Shown piece by piece: positions 22,080 to 31,696 of a DNA stretch of 36,076 bases (position 1 is its first letter; each line of letters starts with the position of its first letter). The DNA is from Spirogloea muscicola. Its lineage: Eukaryota; Streptophyta; Zygnematophyceae; Spirogloeales; Spirogloeaceae. The position numbers and the translations under genes are program-made. Location: positions 852,697-888,772 of the forward strand of contig WELB01000007.1 in assembly GCA_009602725.1 (NCBI GenBank), in the 5' to 3' direction. Under the pieces are notes generated by a model. That model ran no database searches. It had not been told where the DNA came from and was given only the letters and a program-made list of their open reading frames with translations.

Positions 22080-23878
22080 TCTCTGCGTAAGAACTGCTCC
22101 CATGCCCACTTTGCTCCAATCGGTATGTAAAAAGAAATCCCGACTGCAGTCAGGGCGTCTCAATACAGGGGCTTTGGTAAGAGCAAACTTAAGTTGCTGA
22201 AATGACTGACGGCGTGAGTCAGTCCACTCCCACACTGCTTCTTTCTTGAGCAGGTCATTGAGAGGTCTAGCAATAGAGCTGAAATCCTTGATGAATCGCC
22301 TATAATAACTAGCAAGACCAAGAAATGACCGCAACGATCTCAAATCAGTTGGGTCAGGGATAGCAATGACAGCCTGAATCTTGTCATCTTGAGGAGATAA
22401 TCCGTTCTTCGAGATTAGATGTCCAAGATAGGAGGCCTCGCTAAGCCCGAAGTGACATTTCCCGGGATGACACTTGAGTCCGGCCTTTTAAATGGCATCC
22501 AGTACCACTGCAACATGAGTCAAGTGATCATTGAAATCCCGACTGAAAATCAGTATATCGTCTATGTAACAACGAGCAAAAGGAATGCCTCTCAAAACAA
22601 CATCCATAACACGTTGAAACATTATGGGCGCATTCTTCAATCCAAATGGCATTTTCTTCCATTGGAAAAGGATGCTGACACCGTCTCGTACTCCCCAGAA
22701 AGCTGTTTTATGCCTGTCACAAGGCTTAATGTCAACTTGGTTAAAACCTTGCCTAAGATCTAAGACAGAAAAGATCTCACTAGCGCCGAGTCGATTGAAA
22801 ATCTCTTCTGGAGTTGGCATTGGGTAGCGGTCTAAGGGCGTGGCGACATTTGACTCTGTAGTCACCACACATCCGCATCTCTGTGTAGTTGCCATTCTCA
22901 TCCTTCTTCTTCGGTAGGACTGTCGGAGCTGCAAAAGAGCTGAAGGAAGGTTCAATCAAACCTACAGCCAACAACTCTTGACATTTTTTTGCCAATGATT
23001 GCATCCTCATATGGAGACAAAGAATACCTCCTTCTGAAGATAGGCTTGTCATCGTTCAGGTCAATCTGGAAGTGAGCGCCGACATAAGTACCCAGATCAG
23101 ATGATGAAAAAGCAAAACAAATCAATTTACTATTCAAAAGGTAAACAATCTTGTTTCTGTCTACAGTACCCAGATCAGGTCCGCAATGCCATTCGTACTC
23201 TGATAAAGAATGGTATACCTGTCTGGAAAACTGTAATTGCTAAATATCCTCGGACCACTCAGATGCCACAGGCTCGAACGTGCTTAAGAGTTTCAGATCT
23301 AACTCTGACATAGCATGCGCGAGGTTCTGTTTGGCTATCTTTGCATGATATTCAATTTGTAGGGCTCCGGTAATGCTGAGCATCCAGGCAATTGCATTAG
23401 CATCAAATGCCTGTCCCGTCAATCGGATATTCGTTTTGAGAGGGAAATGGGGAAGTGTTATGTCGCCTGGGTTGTAACCTAAACACTTCTCGCGCTCCGT
23501 AGGGTTAAGTTCTTCATAGAGCCCTGTCAATCTCCGTCGAACCATTCCTTGGGCAGCTACTCCATTCGCCTCCCGGAAGTTGATGGATGCTACCGATGCG
23601 ACCAGAGTGGGAAAGGTGACGCGTGGTGCATGTGGGTTCTCATTATTGAAGGCGTGTCGACGGTTGTACCAATAGTCCACAGGCACAACGTCGCGACCTG
23701 GGTCCAAAGCCATATAGGCGTACAGGTTTGGAGGGCGACGTTGTCGGTTGATGCATGCCTGCAGCATCTTCGCCGGGGCAAGGTTGGTCCAATGGACACG
23801 GCGTCGATCTGCAAGTGAACCCAGATATGCAGCGTCCAAAATGGTGTAAGGCCCGAGTACATCACAAATGGTGTTGAA
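22080..23878 (-). pseudogene. Ty3/gypsy-type pol fragment: linker, reverse transcriptase, start of RNase H
   Basis: Reading minus from 23878: an open linker block (about 23839-23240, with NPTEREKCLGYNPGD), then RT N-terminal motifs (FRRRYSLSPYE; AAPTVLPKKKDENGNY; MCGDYR), RT core (FSVLDLRQGFNQVDIKP; MPFGLKNAP; the catalytic YIDD box in ARCYIDDILIFS), then the tether (FLGLASYYRRFIKDFSS) and the RNase H start (FFLHTDWSKVGMGAVLTQ), where it breaks off at about 22080. RT is split over several frames, so it is inactive as written. The order matches protease-RT-RNase H-integrase of Ty3/gypsy elements, but integrase is not next to it in the same orientation. Confidence 0.9.
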
Positions 23879-24451
23879 GTCGAATTGCGCCTTGGGACAT
23901 TATGGTGTGAAACGTACTATAAGCTTGTTAGCCACACGTTATTGGTGGATTGGCTTGACTGACATGGTCAGACATGTATTATCTCAGTGTGAGGAATGCG
24001 ACCGGATACGAAGCATGTTCTCTCTGAAGTCACCTGCCTTACATCCTCTGCCAATACAAGGGTTGGTTTACAGGTGGAGCCTGGATTTAGCTGGTCCACT
24101 ACAGAAGGGCAACGAACGTCCTCACGTACTCATCATGATAGAGCACTTCCAAGTGGGTAGAGGTGGTCGTTATTCCCGGCAAGTCTAGCACATATATTGC
24201 TGAAGCGTTCCTGAATCAGTTGTTATCACGGTTTGGTGCTTGTGCAGAAGTACTGACTGATCGTGGTTCTGAATTCCAGGGTGACTTCCAGCAGTTGCTG
24301 GACCGGACATGTATTGACCATCGCCTGACGTCGCGTGACCATCCACAGGCAGATGGGCTTGCTGAGCGCATGGTGCAAACCGTCAAGAGTGGCTTGGTTA
24401 AGTATGCACTTCGGAAAGGTTTAGAACGATGGGACAAGCGGGTGCCCACCT
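23879..24451 (+). pseudogene. Ty3-type integrase, left copy (frameshifted, C-terminus missing)
   Basis: Integrase inserts retroelement cDNA into DNA. Visible are the end of the zinc-binding HHCC domain (GHYGVKRT ... CEECDR) and the DDE core: WSLDLAGPL (first Asp), LTDRGSEFQ (second Asp) and [11 protein letters not shown] (Glu). A 2-nt deletion near 24150 ('cacttccaag' against 'cacttctccaag' in the right copy) shifts the frame between the first and second Asp. The sequence stops at LERWDKRVP, before the usual C-terminal domain, and runs into a non-LTR-like insertion followed by a DXR-like fragment. The junction with minus-strand linker at about 23879 is abrupt. Confidence 0.9.
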
Positions 24452-24648
24452 CCGCTTCGTAGCTGTTTCGTTTCTTCTTTGTGCTTGTTGTTCTTCGTAC
24501 TTCCCCTGGTCCCTTCTCGTCCTTAGTTCGTTCTTTTTTGGGATGGCTTTTTCCAGCCCCTATCCTCAATGGGCGAGCCCTTTCTATCGGGCTGGCTTCT
24601 CACAGCCCTTGCCCCCGTTGGGAGAGCCACTTCTTCTTTCTATCCGAA
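24452..24648 (+). mobile_element. Non-LTR-like insertion at the integrase/DXR junction (left arm only)
   Basis: The right arm reads straight from 'cccacctccgc' to 'ctacctggcccc' (minus, near 31100), whereas here about 197 bp intervene. The insert matches the tail of copy D ('cgtagctg', 'cagcccctatcctcaatggg'), then 'cacagcccttgcccccgttg'. It lacks the conserved coding end, so it is 5' truncated. No clean target-site duplication is visible; 'tccg' on both sides is weak. Confidence 0.75.
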
Positions 24649-24651
24649 GCT

Positions 24652-24810
24652 ACCTGGCCCCGACTCGACTTTGTCAAGATGGGCAACCTGACGTTCCGGG
24701 AGCCTGACCACGCCAAGTACCCGAGCATGGAGCTGGCGTACGCGGCAGGCCGTGCTGGCGGAACCATGACAGGAGTGCTCAGCGCTGCCAACGAGCAGGC
24801 GGTGGAACTC
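24652..24810 (+). pseudogene. DXR (1-deoxy-D-xylulose 5-phosphate reductoisomerase) fragment, left copy
   Basis: Fifty-three codons translate to [19 protein letters not shown], then [16 protein letters not shown] and [16 protein letters not shown]. This fits the C-terminal connecting region of plant and bacterial DXR (IspC), the second enzyme of the plastid MEP isoprenoid pathway. The similarity stops sharply at AVEL; the next codons read into a GCC/GCT-rich simple repeat. There is no start, no catalytic NADPH domain and no metal site, so it has no enzyme activity. It sits between integrase and the LTR-like leader in both arms, so it was part of the element before the inverted duplication. 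Confidence 0.8.
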
Positions 24811-24814
24811 TCCC

Positions 24815-24945
24815 TCTGGCTTATCCGCTGTCGCCGCCGCCGCTGCCGCTGCTGTCGCCGTCGCTACTGCTGCTACTGCCGCCGCTGTCGCCGTCGCTGC
24901 TGCTGCTGCCGTCACTGTCGCCGCCATCGCCGCTGTTACAACAAC
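24815..24945 (+). repeat. GCTGTCGCCGTC-type simple repeat, left copy
   Basis: An imperfect array of cgctgtcgccgc/gctactgct units follows the DXR-like piece. A matching array on minus lies at about 30818-30930. In the right copy it stays open and would add a Leu/Pro/Ser tail to the integrase-DXR frame. It may be a microsatellite carried by the element. Confidence 0.7.
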
Positions 24946-24959
24946 GAGCGTAGCGTGCG

Positions 24960-25481
24960 CGTTCAGTGTCACGCCAAGAGGGCGTGGCACAGGTGTCCGC
25001 GTAGAAGCCGCTAGAGAGCCGTACCCCCGAGAAGCTTCCGTCACCGGCGCGTAAGACTGGACACACGCGGTAAGTCACAAAGATTGTGACCTTGTGTGTT
25101 GTTGAGCGACTGACAAGCATAACCTTGCGTTGCTCTGAGGCGTTGTATACATCCAGCATCTTGTTCCTTGCACGAGTGCATATTGCATCTTGTTTGGACC
25201 CCCCGTCTACATCAAGGCTTGGAGCCTGTCCGAAGTAGCTAGGCCTGGGCTTGGCCCCCGTTACCAAGTAGATAGGCTGGGCTAGGCCCCCGTTCTGGCT
25301 CGAGTTACTGCCAAATTGGTTACGAACCGGGTGACTATCAATCAATATCGGACTACACGATCGATCTCACACCTGCATTGAGTATTTGTTGAACTTCTAG
25401 TTGCCGCACAAGCTTTACTGAGCCGAGAAGACTTCTTGCATTCTCTTGTGTGGCAATTGGATTTTCATTTGTATTCAGTGC
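24960..25481 (+). mobile_element. Putative LTR/leader of the Ty3-type element, left copy
   Basis: Non-coding sequence directly upstream of gag. It begins with a near-palindrome (tgtcacgcc-aagag-ggcgtggca at about 24967-24989) and contains two diverged tandem units ending 'ggcccccgtt' (about 25252-25294). The position between integrase of one unit and gag of the next fits an LTR shared by head-to-tail elements. I could not fix the TG...CA ends or a primer-binding site, so the exact LTR limits are unknown. Confidence 0.6.
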
Positions 25482-26816
25482 ATGGACTTAAGGTCCGGCC
25501 GTAAAGTAGCAACTTCGACTGATACTCCGGATATTGCTTCTACAGTAATTGATAGTGTAGCGGAAATATCCGAAGTTGCTGCTGATATCCCGGACATTGT
25601 TTCTGTGGCGGTTGAACCTGTTCCAGAAAAAGCAGAGGTGACACCACAGCCACTTCGCATCATGTCTCAAGGAGATCGTCCACAGTACAGAGGTACGCCT
25701 GGTGGTTCTTCACTAAAAACAGTGGAGGAACACTACGAGGCAGAGATATGTGAGCTGCGCATGCAAAAGTGTCTGATAAGCCGCGAGGATGCTATGCTTT
25801 TACTGAGTCGTTATCTCAGTCATGAATCTAGCGATGTCTATAGACGTTCGCGTGACACTATCTTGCAGATGACCACACCAGTACCTAGTAATGCATCTGA
25901 AGCGGAAAGGCAGCTAGGTCCTCAGCTTCTGACGGATTCCGTACGCGAGATGTTTAATCGTCTTGCTCATCACTTCCCTGAGGACACTGTTATTCACCAG
26001 CAGGCATTGATGAGATTTGCTCGCAAGCCTGACGAGTCTGTGACTGTTTGTTATTACCGGTTTCTAAAAGTGATGGAAAAGTCTCACACACAGATAAGTC
26101 AGAAGGACCTTGCATATCAATTCTTGCGTGTTGTCGCAGGGAAGGGGTTGCGTCCAGGGACTATTGATGATGCGTAGGCAGGTGATCTCAACAAGAAGGA
26201 CTACGACATAGAAGACGTCTTCCGAGTCATGCTTGACAAGGAGACTGACGACTTTAAATTACAATGTGCCGATGAACGCTTTGCAGGTTCTCAAGGCACA
26301 TCTGATATGAAACCGACTGCTTCATCACTGGACAAGGCACGAGGTATGAAGAAGGCTTTTGTAGCCTATCCAGTCGCTACACGTTCGGCAGACGCGTCTG
26401 TGACTAGGACGGTCGTAGAGTGTCATGGATGTGGTAAGCAAGGGCACATCAAGAAAGATTGTACCCAGAGGCATCAGACATCTGGTGCCATATGCTCGTT
26501 TTGTTCCAAATCTGGGCACTTAGAACAGCAGTGTTGGGGGAAATTCCCTGATAAGATGCCTGTAGCTTTGAGAAATAAAATTGCTATGAGGAGGGGGTTG
26601 TCTAGCAGAACCTTGTCTGATAGACCTGACTCCAGATATGAACAGATGGCGCGGCAGATAGCGGAATTGACCAAGCAGCTTGCTTCAGCTCAACAGCATA
26701 GCAAGACTAAAGTCGTTCCTACTGCCATGCTAGAAGCAGATGATTACCCAGAAGATGAGGAATACGATCCTCAGGGAATCTACGTCGATGAGGAAGGAGG
26801 AGATGGGCAACTATGA
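25482..26816 (+). pseudogene. Ty3-type gag, left copy (in-frame stop)
   Basis: Gag forms the particle that packages retroelement RNA. The frame starts at the ATG at 25482 (MDLRSGRKV) and is interrupted by TAG at 26175-26177, then continues in the same frame to 26816. The second part has two CCHC zinc knuckles, CHGCGKQGHIKKDC (about 26421-26462) and CSFCSKSGHLEQQC (about 26493-26534), then a coiled-coil-like YEQMARQIAELTKQLASAQQ and an acidic end. It overlaps the protease frame by 77 nt in a different frame, as in many gag-pol pairs. The right copy carries the same stop. Confidence 0.9.
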
Positions 26817-27542
26817 GGGGTATGCTCATGTCGCCAACCTTGTCCCTCAAGCTGCAGACGTACAGGGTTCTTCATCTCGCAATCCCCTGAGGAGGGGAGA
26901 GATAGAACTAACTCAGCAAGCACCTCGTGGAACGGCCCGATACCCAGCCAATTTCAGAGTCAAGGATACTGGTGATATCGTTGTACCCGTCCTTAGCTCG
27001 ACTCCGAAGGTTGCTACCAGTGCAGATATGCTTGTTAAATCTTCAGTGCCTACTAAAGTATTGCTTACCAGAATGCTTGAGGCACCAGTTCTCAGCTTGA
27101 ATGATATTGGTGTATCTAAGGAGACTTTGCATGACATGGTCCTGACAAACAGAGAAGTTGAAGATGTTGTCGCATCACAGGTGGCACAGCACTCACCTGT
27201 AATGTTCGCAACTTCACCTCTGATTCTGTCAGCTCCTGAGATCAAACCTTGCAGATCTCCGACTGAGCGTACAGAGATCATCGCCGCGGTGGCCATGCTT
27301 GACAACACCCAGGGAGTGGTGAAGTTGGCTACCGATACCTATGTAGCAACCCCTGCCTTGGTGCTACTTGATACAGGTGCACAACCTATCCTTATTAGCC
27401 AACGGTTTGCCAAAAACTCCGTCTGGGGAAGGACGACATCAGTGCTAGTACCTTGAGGATCAGGATGGCAACCGGTGGTGCGGACACTGTCGTGGGTGTC
27501 ACCAAAAAACCACTGTGTATCAAGTTGCATGCTGATGATTCA
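26740..27542 (+). pseudogene. Ty3-type aspartic protease region, left copy (truncated at the palindrome)
   Basis: The frame to 27456 ends in the aspartic protease core LVLLDTGAQPILIS (active-site DTG). After AKN a one-base loss in an A-run shifts the frame; the correct continuation (LRIRMATGGADTVVG) lies in another frame. The sequence breaks at 27542, the inner edge of the inverted repeat. The upstream part of the frame (TRYPANFRVKDTGD onward) is a gag-protease linker with no known motif. Confidence 0.85.
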
Positions 27543-27786
27543 CAACTCTCCGCATGCGAGCATACCTTCCAAACATTTGGTCACCATTACATAACGGCAC
27601 TTGCTGCAATTATAATCGCCGTTATTTAGCGTATCCGGATTGACGCCATTTTGGTCTATACCATGCAGATTCTGCATAGTAGTCAATCCCGAATCCTAAT
27701 GGGATTAGGATCTCAGTTCCCAACAAGACATCATAAGTATCAGCCCTTGTGATGAGACACACCGCAGTGAACGAGGTGCGTGCTTC
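27543..27786. other. Spacer between the inverted-repeat arms
   Basis: 244 bp. The right two thirds continue the minus-strand protease frame (DVLLGTEILIPLGFGIDYY), so this is native element sequence on the right side and the left arm is the one cut off. A 7-bp inverted pair, taacggc...gccgtta, lies near 27593-27626. Confidence 0.8.
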
Positions 27787-28589
27787 TGAATCATCAGCAT
27801 GCAACTTGATACACAGTGGTTTTTTGGTGACACCCACGACAGTGTCCGCACCACCGGTTGCCATCCTGATCCTCAAGGTACTAGCACTGATGTCGTCCTT
27901 CCCCAGACGGAGTTTTTGGCAAACCGTTGGCTAATAAGGATAGGTTGTGCACCTGTATCAAGTAGCACCAAGGCAGGGGTTGCTACATAGGTATCGGTAG
28001 CCAACTTCACCACTCCCTGGGTGTTGTCAAGCATGGCCACCGCGGCGATGATCTCTGTACGCTCAGTCGGAGATCTGCAAGGTTTGATCTCAGGAGCTGA
28101 CAGAATCAGAGGTGAAGTTGCGAACATTACAGGTGAGTGCTGTGCCACCTGTGATGCGACAACATCTTCAACTTCTCTGTTTGTCAGGACCATGTCATGC
28201 AAAGTCTCCTTAGATACACCAATATCATTCAAGCTGAGAACTGGTGCCTCAAGCATTCTGGTAAGCAATACTTTAGTAGGCACTGAAGATTTAACAAGCA
28301 TATCTGCACTGGTAGCAACCTTCGGAGTCGAGCTAAGGACGGGTACAACGATATCACCAGTATCCTTGACTCTGAAATTGGCTGGGTATCGGGCCGTTCC
28401 ACGAGGTGCTTGCTGAGTTAGTTCTATCTCTCCCCTCCTCAGGGGATTGCGAGATGAAGAACCCTGTACGTCTGCAGCTTGAGGGACAAGGTTGGCGACA
28501 TGAGCATACCCCTCATAGTTGCCCATCTCCTCCTTCCTCATCGACGTAGATTCCCTGAGGATCGTATTCCTCATCTTCTGGGTAATCAT
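27622..28589 (-). pseudogene. Ty3-type aspartic protease region, right copy
   Basis: Mirror copy of 26740-27542 that extends further into the protease: DTGA core, the same one-base frameshift, then LRIRMATGG...TYDVLLGTEILIPLGF, the conserved C-terminal flap/ILG-type block, ending at a stop at 27622. It shows what the left arm lost. Confidence 0.85.
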
Positions 28590-30293
28590 CTGCTTCTAGC
28601 ATGGCAGTAGGAACGACTTTAGTCTTGCTATGCTGTTGAGCTGAAGCAAGCTGCTTGGTCAATTCCGCTATCTGCCGCGCCATCTGTTCATATCTGGAGT
28701 CAGGTCTATCAGACAAGGTTCTGCTAGACAACCCCCTCCTCATAGCAATTTTATTTCTCAAAGCTACAGGCATCTTATCAGGGAATTTCCCCCAACACTG
28801 CTGTTCTAAGTGCCCAGATTTGGAACAAAACGAGCATATGGCACCAGATGTCTGATGCCTCTGGGTACAATCTTTCTTGATGTGCCCTTGCTTACCACAT
28901 CCATGACACTCTACGACCGTCCTAGTCACAGACGCGTCTGCCGAACGTGTAGCGACTGGATAGGCTACAAAAGCCTTCTTCATACCTCGTGCCTTGTCCA
29001 GTGATGAAGCAGTCGGTTTCATATCAGATGTGCCTTGAGAACCTGCAAAGCGTTCATCGGCACATTGTAATTTAAAGTCGTCAGTCTCCTTGTCAAGCAT
29101 GACTCGGAAGACGTCTTCTATGTCGTAGTCCTTCTTGTTGAGATCACCTGCCTACGCATCATCAATAGTCCCTGGACGCAACCCCTTCCCTGCGACAACA
29201 CGCAAGAATTGATATGCAAGGTCCTTCTGACTTATCTGTGTGTGAGACTTTTCCATCACTTTTAGAAACCGGTAATAACAAACAGTCACAGACTCGTCAG
29301 GCTTGCGAGCAAATCTCATCAATGCCTGCTGGTGAATAACAGTGTCCTCAGGGAAGTGATGAGCAAGACGATTAAACATCTCGCGTACGGAATCCGTCAG
29401 AAGCTGAGGACCTAGCTGCCTTTCCGCTTCAGATGCATTACTAGGTACTGGTGTGGTCATCTGCAAGATAGTGTCACGCGAACGTCTATAGACATCGCTA
29501 GATTCATGACTGAGATAACGACTCAGTAAAAGCATAGCATCCTCGCGGCTTATCAGACACTTCTGCATGCGCAGCTCACATATCTCTGCCTCGTAGTGTT
29601 CCTCCACTGTTTTTAGTGAAGAACCACCAGGCGTACCTCTGTACTGTGGACGATCTCCTTGAGACATGATGCGAAGTGGCTGTGGTGTCACCTCTGCTTT
29701 TTCTGGAACAGGTTCAACCGCCACAGAAACAATGTCCGGGATATCAGCAGCAACTTCGGATATTTCCGCTACACTATCAATTACTGTAGAAGCAATATCC
29801 GGAGTATCAGTCGAAGTTGCTACTTTACGGCCGGACCTTAAGTCCATGCACTGAATACAAATGAAAATCCAATTGCCACACAAGAGAATGCAAGAAGTCT
29901 TCTCGGCTCAGTAAAGCTTGTGCGGCAACTAGAAGTTCAACAAATACTCAATGCAGGTGTGAGATCGATCGTGTAGTCCGATATTGATTGATAGTCACCC
30001 GGTTCGTAACCAATTTGGCAGTAACTCGAGCCAGAACGGGGGCCTAGCCCAGCCTATCTACTTGGTAACGGGGGCCAAGCCCAGGCCTAGCTACTTCGGA
30101 CAGGCTCCAAGCCTTGATGTAGACGGGGGGTCCAAACAAGATGCAATATGCACTCGTGCAAGGAACAAGATGCTGGATGTATACAACACCTCAGAGCAAC
30201 GCAAGGTTATGCTTGTCAGTCGCTCAACAACACACAGGTCACAATCTTTGTGACTTACCGCGTGTGTCCAGTCTTACGCGCCGGTGACGGAAG
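27787..30293 (-). repeat. Right arm of the 2.5-kb inverted repeat
   Basis: Partner of 25035-27542, 2,507 against 2,508 bp, consistent with the single-base indel noted near 30237. Its outer edge falls exactly where the tandemly duplicated leader begins. Confidence 0.93.
28513..29847 (-). pseudogene. Ty3-type gag, right copy
   Basis: Mirror image of the left gag with identical predicted protein, both CCHC knuckles and the same in-frame TAG (at about 29152-29154 on this side). Sharing a disabling stop shows that both arms derive from one already degenerate copy. Confidence 0.9.
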
Positions 30294-30780
30294 TCTTCTC
30301 GGCTCAGTCTCTCCCTCTTACTGGTCAGTAAAGCTTGTGCAGCAACTAGAAGTTCAACAAATACTCAATGCAGGTGTGAGATCGATTATGTAGTCCGATA
30401 TTGATTGATAGTCACCCGGTCCGTAACCAATTTGGTAGTAACTCGAGCCAGAACGGGGGCCTAGCCCAGCCTTTCTACTTGGTAACGGGGGCCAAGCCCA
30501 GGCTTATCTACTTCGGACAGGCTCCAAGCCTTGATGTAGACGGGGGGTCCAAACAAGATGCAATATGCACTCTTGCAAGGAAACAAGATGCTGGATATAT
30601 GCAACACCTCAGAGCAACGCAAGGTTATGCTTGTCAGTCGCTCAACAACACACAAGGTCACAATCTTTGTGTCTTACCGCGTGTGTCCGGTCTTACGCGC
30701 CGGTGACGGAAGCTTCTCGGGGTACGGCTCTCTAGCGGCTATCACGCGGACACCTGTGCCACGCCCTCTTGGCGTGACAC
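29848..30780 (-). mobile_element. LTR-like leader, right copy, tandemly duplicated
   Basis: Two direct copies of the leader lie in a row, offset by about 417 bp ('agacggggggtcc' at 30121 and again at 30538). The copies differ at several bases, and the second has an extra 'tctctccctcttactggtcag' type insert near 30309-30329. The left arm has only one copy. An LTR-LTR tandem or unequal exchange would explain this. Confidence 0.75.
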
Positions 30781-30936
30781 TGAGCGCGCGCGCTACGCTC
30801 GTTGTTGTAACAGCGGCGATGGCGGCGACAGTGACGGCAGCAGCAGCAGCGACGGCGACAGCGGCGGCAGTAGCAGCAGCAGCGACGGCGACAGCAGCGG
30901 CAGCGGCGGCGGCGACAGCGGCAAAAGCCAGAGGGA

Positions 30937-31095
30937 GAGTTCCACCGCCTGCTCGTTGGCAGCGCTGAGCACTCCTGTCATGGTTCCGCCAGCACGGCCT
31001 GCCGCGTACGCCAGCTCCATGCTCGGGTACTTGGCGTGGTCAGGCTCCCGGAACGTCAGGTTGCCCATCTTGACAAAGTCGAGGCGGGGCCAGGT
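30937..31095 (-). pseudogene. DXR fragment, right copy, in frame with integrase
   Basis: The same 53-codon DXR-like piece as at 24652-24810, 159 bp. Here no insertion intervenes: the integrase frame reads ...[13 protein letters not shown] directly into [12 protein letters not shown]..., through AVEL and into a Leu/Pro/Ser-rich tail, stopping near 30793. The fusion lies where many Ty3-type integrases carry a C-terminal domain. Confidence 0.8.
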
Positions 31096-31696
31096 AGATG
31101 CGGAGGTGGGCACCCGCTTGTCCCATCGTTCTAAACCTTTCCGAAGTGCATACTTAACCAAGCCACTCTTGACGGTTTGCACCATGCGCTCAGCAAGCCC
31201 ATCTGCCTGTGGATGGTCACGCGACGTCAGGCGATGGTCAATACATGTCCGGTCCAGCAACTGCTGGAAGTCACCCTGGAATTCAGAACCACGACCAGTC
31301 AGTACTTCTGCACAAGCACCAAACCGTGATAACACCTGATTCAGGAACGCTTCAGCAATATATGTGCTAGACTTGCCGGGAGTAACGACCACCTCTACCC
31401 ACTTGGAGAAGTGCTCTATCATGATGAGTACGCTATTCAGATTTGCATCTACTGACGAGAGGTTACTGAGAGTTCGCTTACTGCTGTCTCAGTCCTTAGC
31501 ACTCCGACTCCTTCAGACCTTGTCCATTCTTTTGGGCTGGCCTCTCCCAGCCACCAGTTAATCTGGCCGCGCTTGCTCCGAGTACGTAAGGACGTTCGTT
31601 GGCCTTCTGTAGTGGACCAGCTAAATCCAGGCTCCACCTGTGAAACAACCCTTGTATTGGCAGAGGATGTAAGCCAGGTGACTTCAGAGAGAACAT
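31096..31696 (-). pseudogene. Ty3-type integrase, right copy (interrupted, active-site Asp lost)
   Basis: Minus from 31696: MFSLKSPGLHPLPIQG, WSLDLAGPL (first Asp), then an insertion at 31433-31579, then [22 protein letters not shown] and [11 protein letters not shown] (Glu). The second catalytic Asp is Gly here (LTGRG against LTDRG in the left copy). The zinc-binding N-terminus is missing; the sequence starts at a junction with a 35-bp repeat at 31697. It is a dead copy. Confidence 0.9.
31433..31579 (+). mobile_element. Non-LTR-like insertion in integrase with 7-bp target-site duplication
   Basis: 147 bp flanked by GAGTACG at 31426-31432 and 31580-31586. The left-arm integrase has the uninterrupted site ('cctcacgtactcatcatg', near 24120). 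The insert matches 158-303 of copy A almost base for base, starting inside the conserved coding end (truncated 5') and running to 'gcttgctcc'. This gives the repeat family a real insertion boundary. Confidence 0.88.

Larger units (their letters stand above)
25035..27542 (+). repeat. Left arm of a 2.5-kb inverted repeat
   Basis: Bases 25035-27542 pair with 27787-30293. Positions x and 55329 minus x correspond from 25446 to 27542 with no length difference, and the encoded proteins are identical. Towards the outer edge I saw one substitution (in 'gttgtatacatcc') and one single-base indel (in 'acacaaggtcac'). Homology resumes beyond, out to about 24007 on the left and 31696 on the right, with more differences. 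Confidence 0.93.

Noticed and set aside
24815-24945. CRISPR-like array
   Set aside because: Short 12-nt units without spacers; it is a simple-sequence repeat.
24640-25044. A DXR gene with its own promoter and enzyme domain
   Set aside because: Only 53 codons match; no catalytic or NADPH-binding part lies nearby on either strand.
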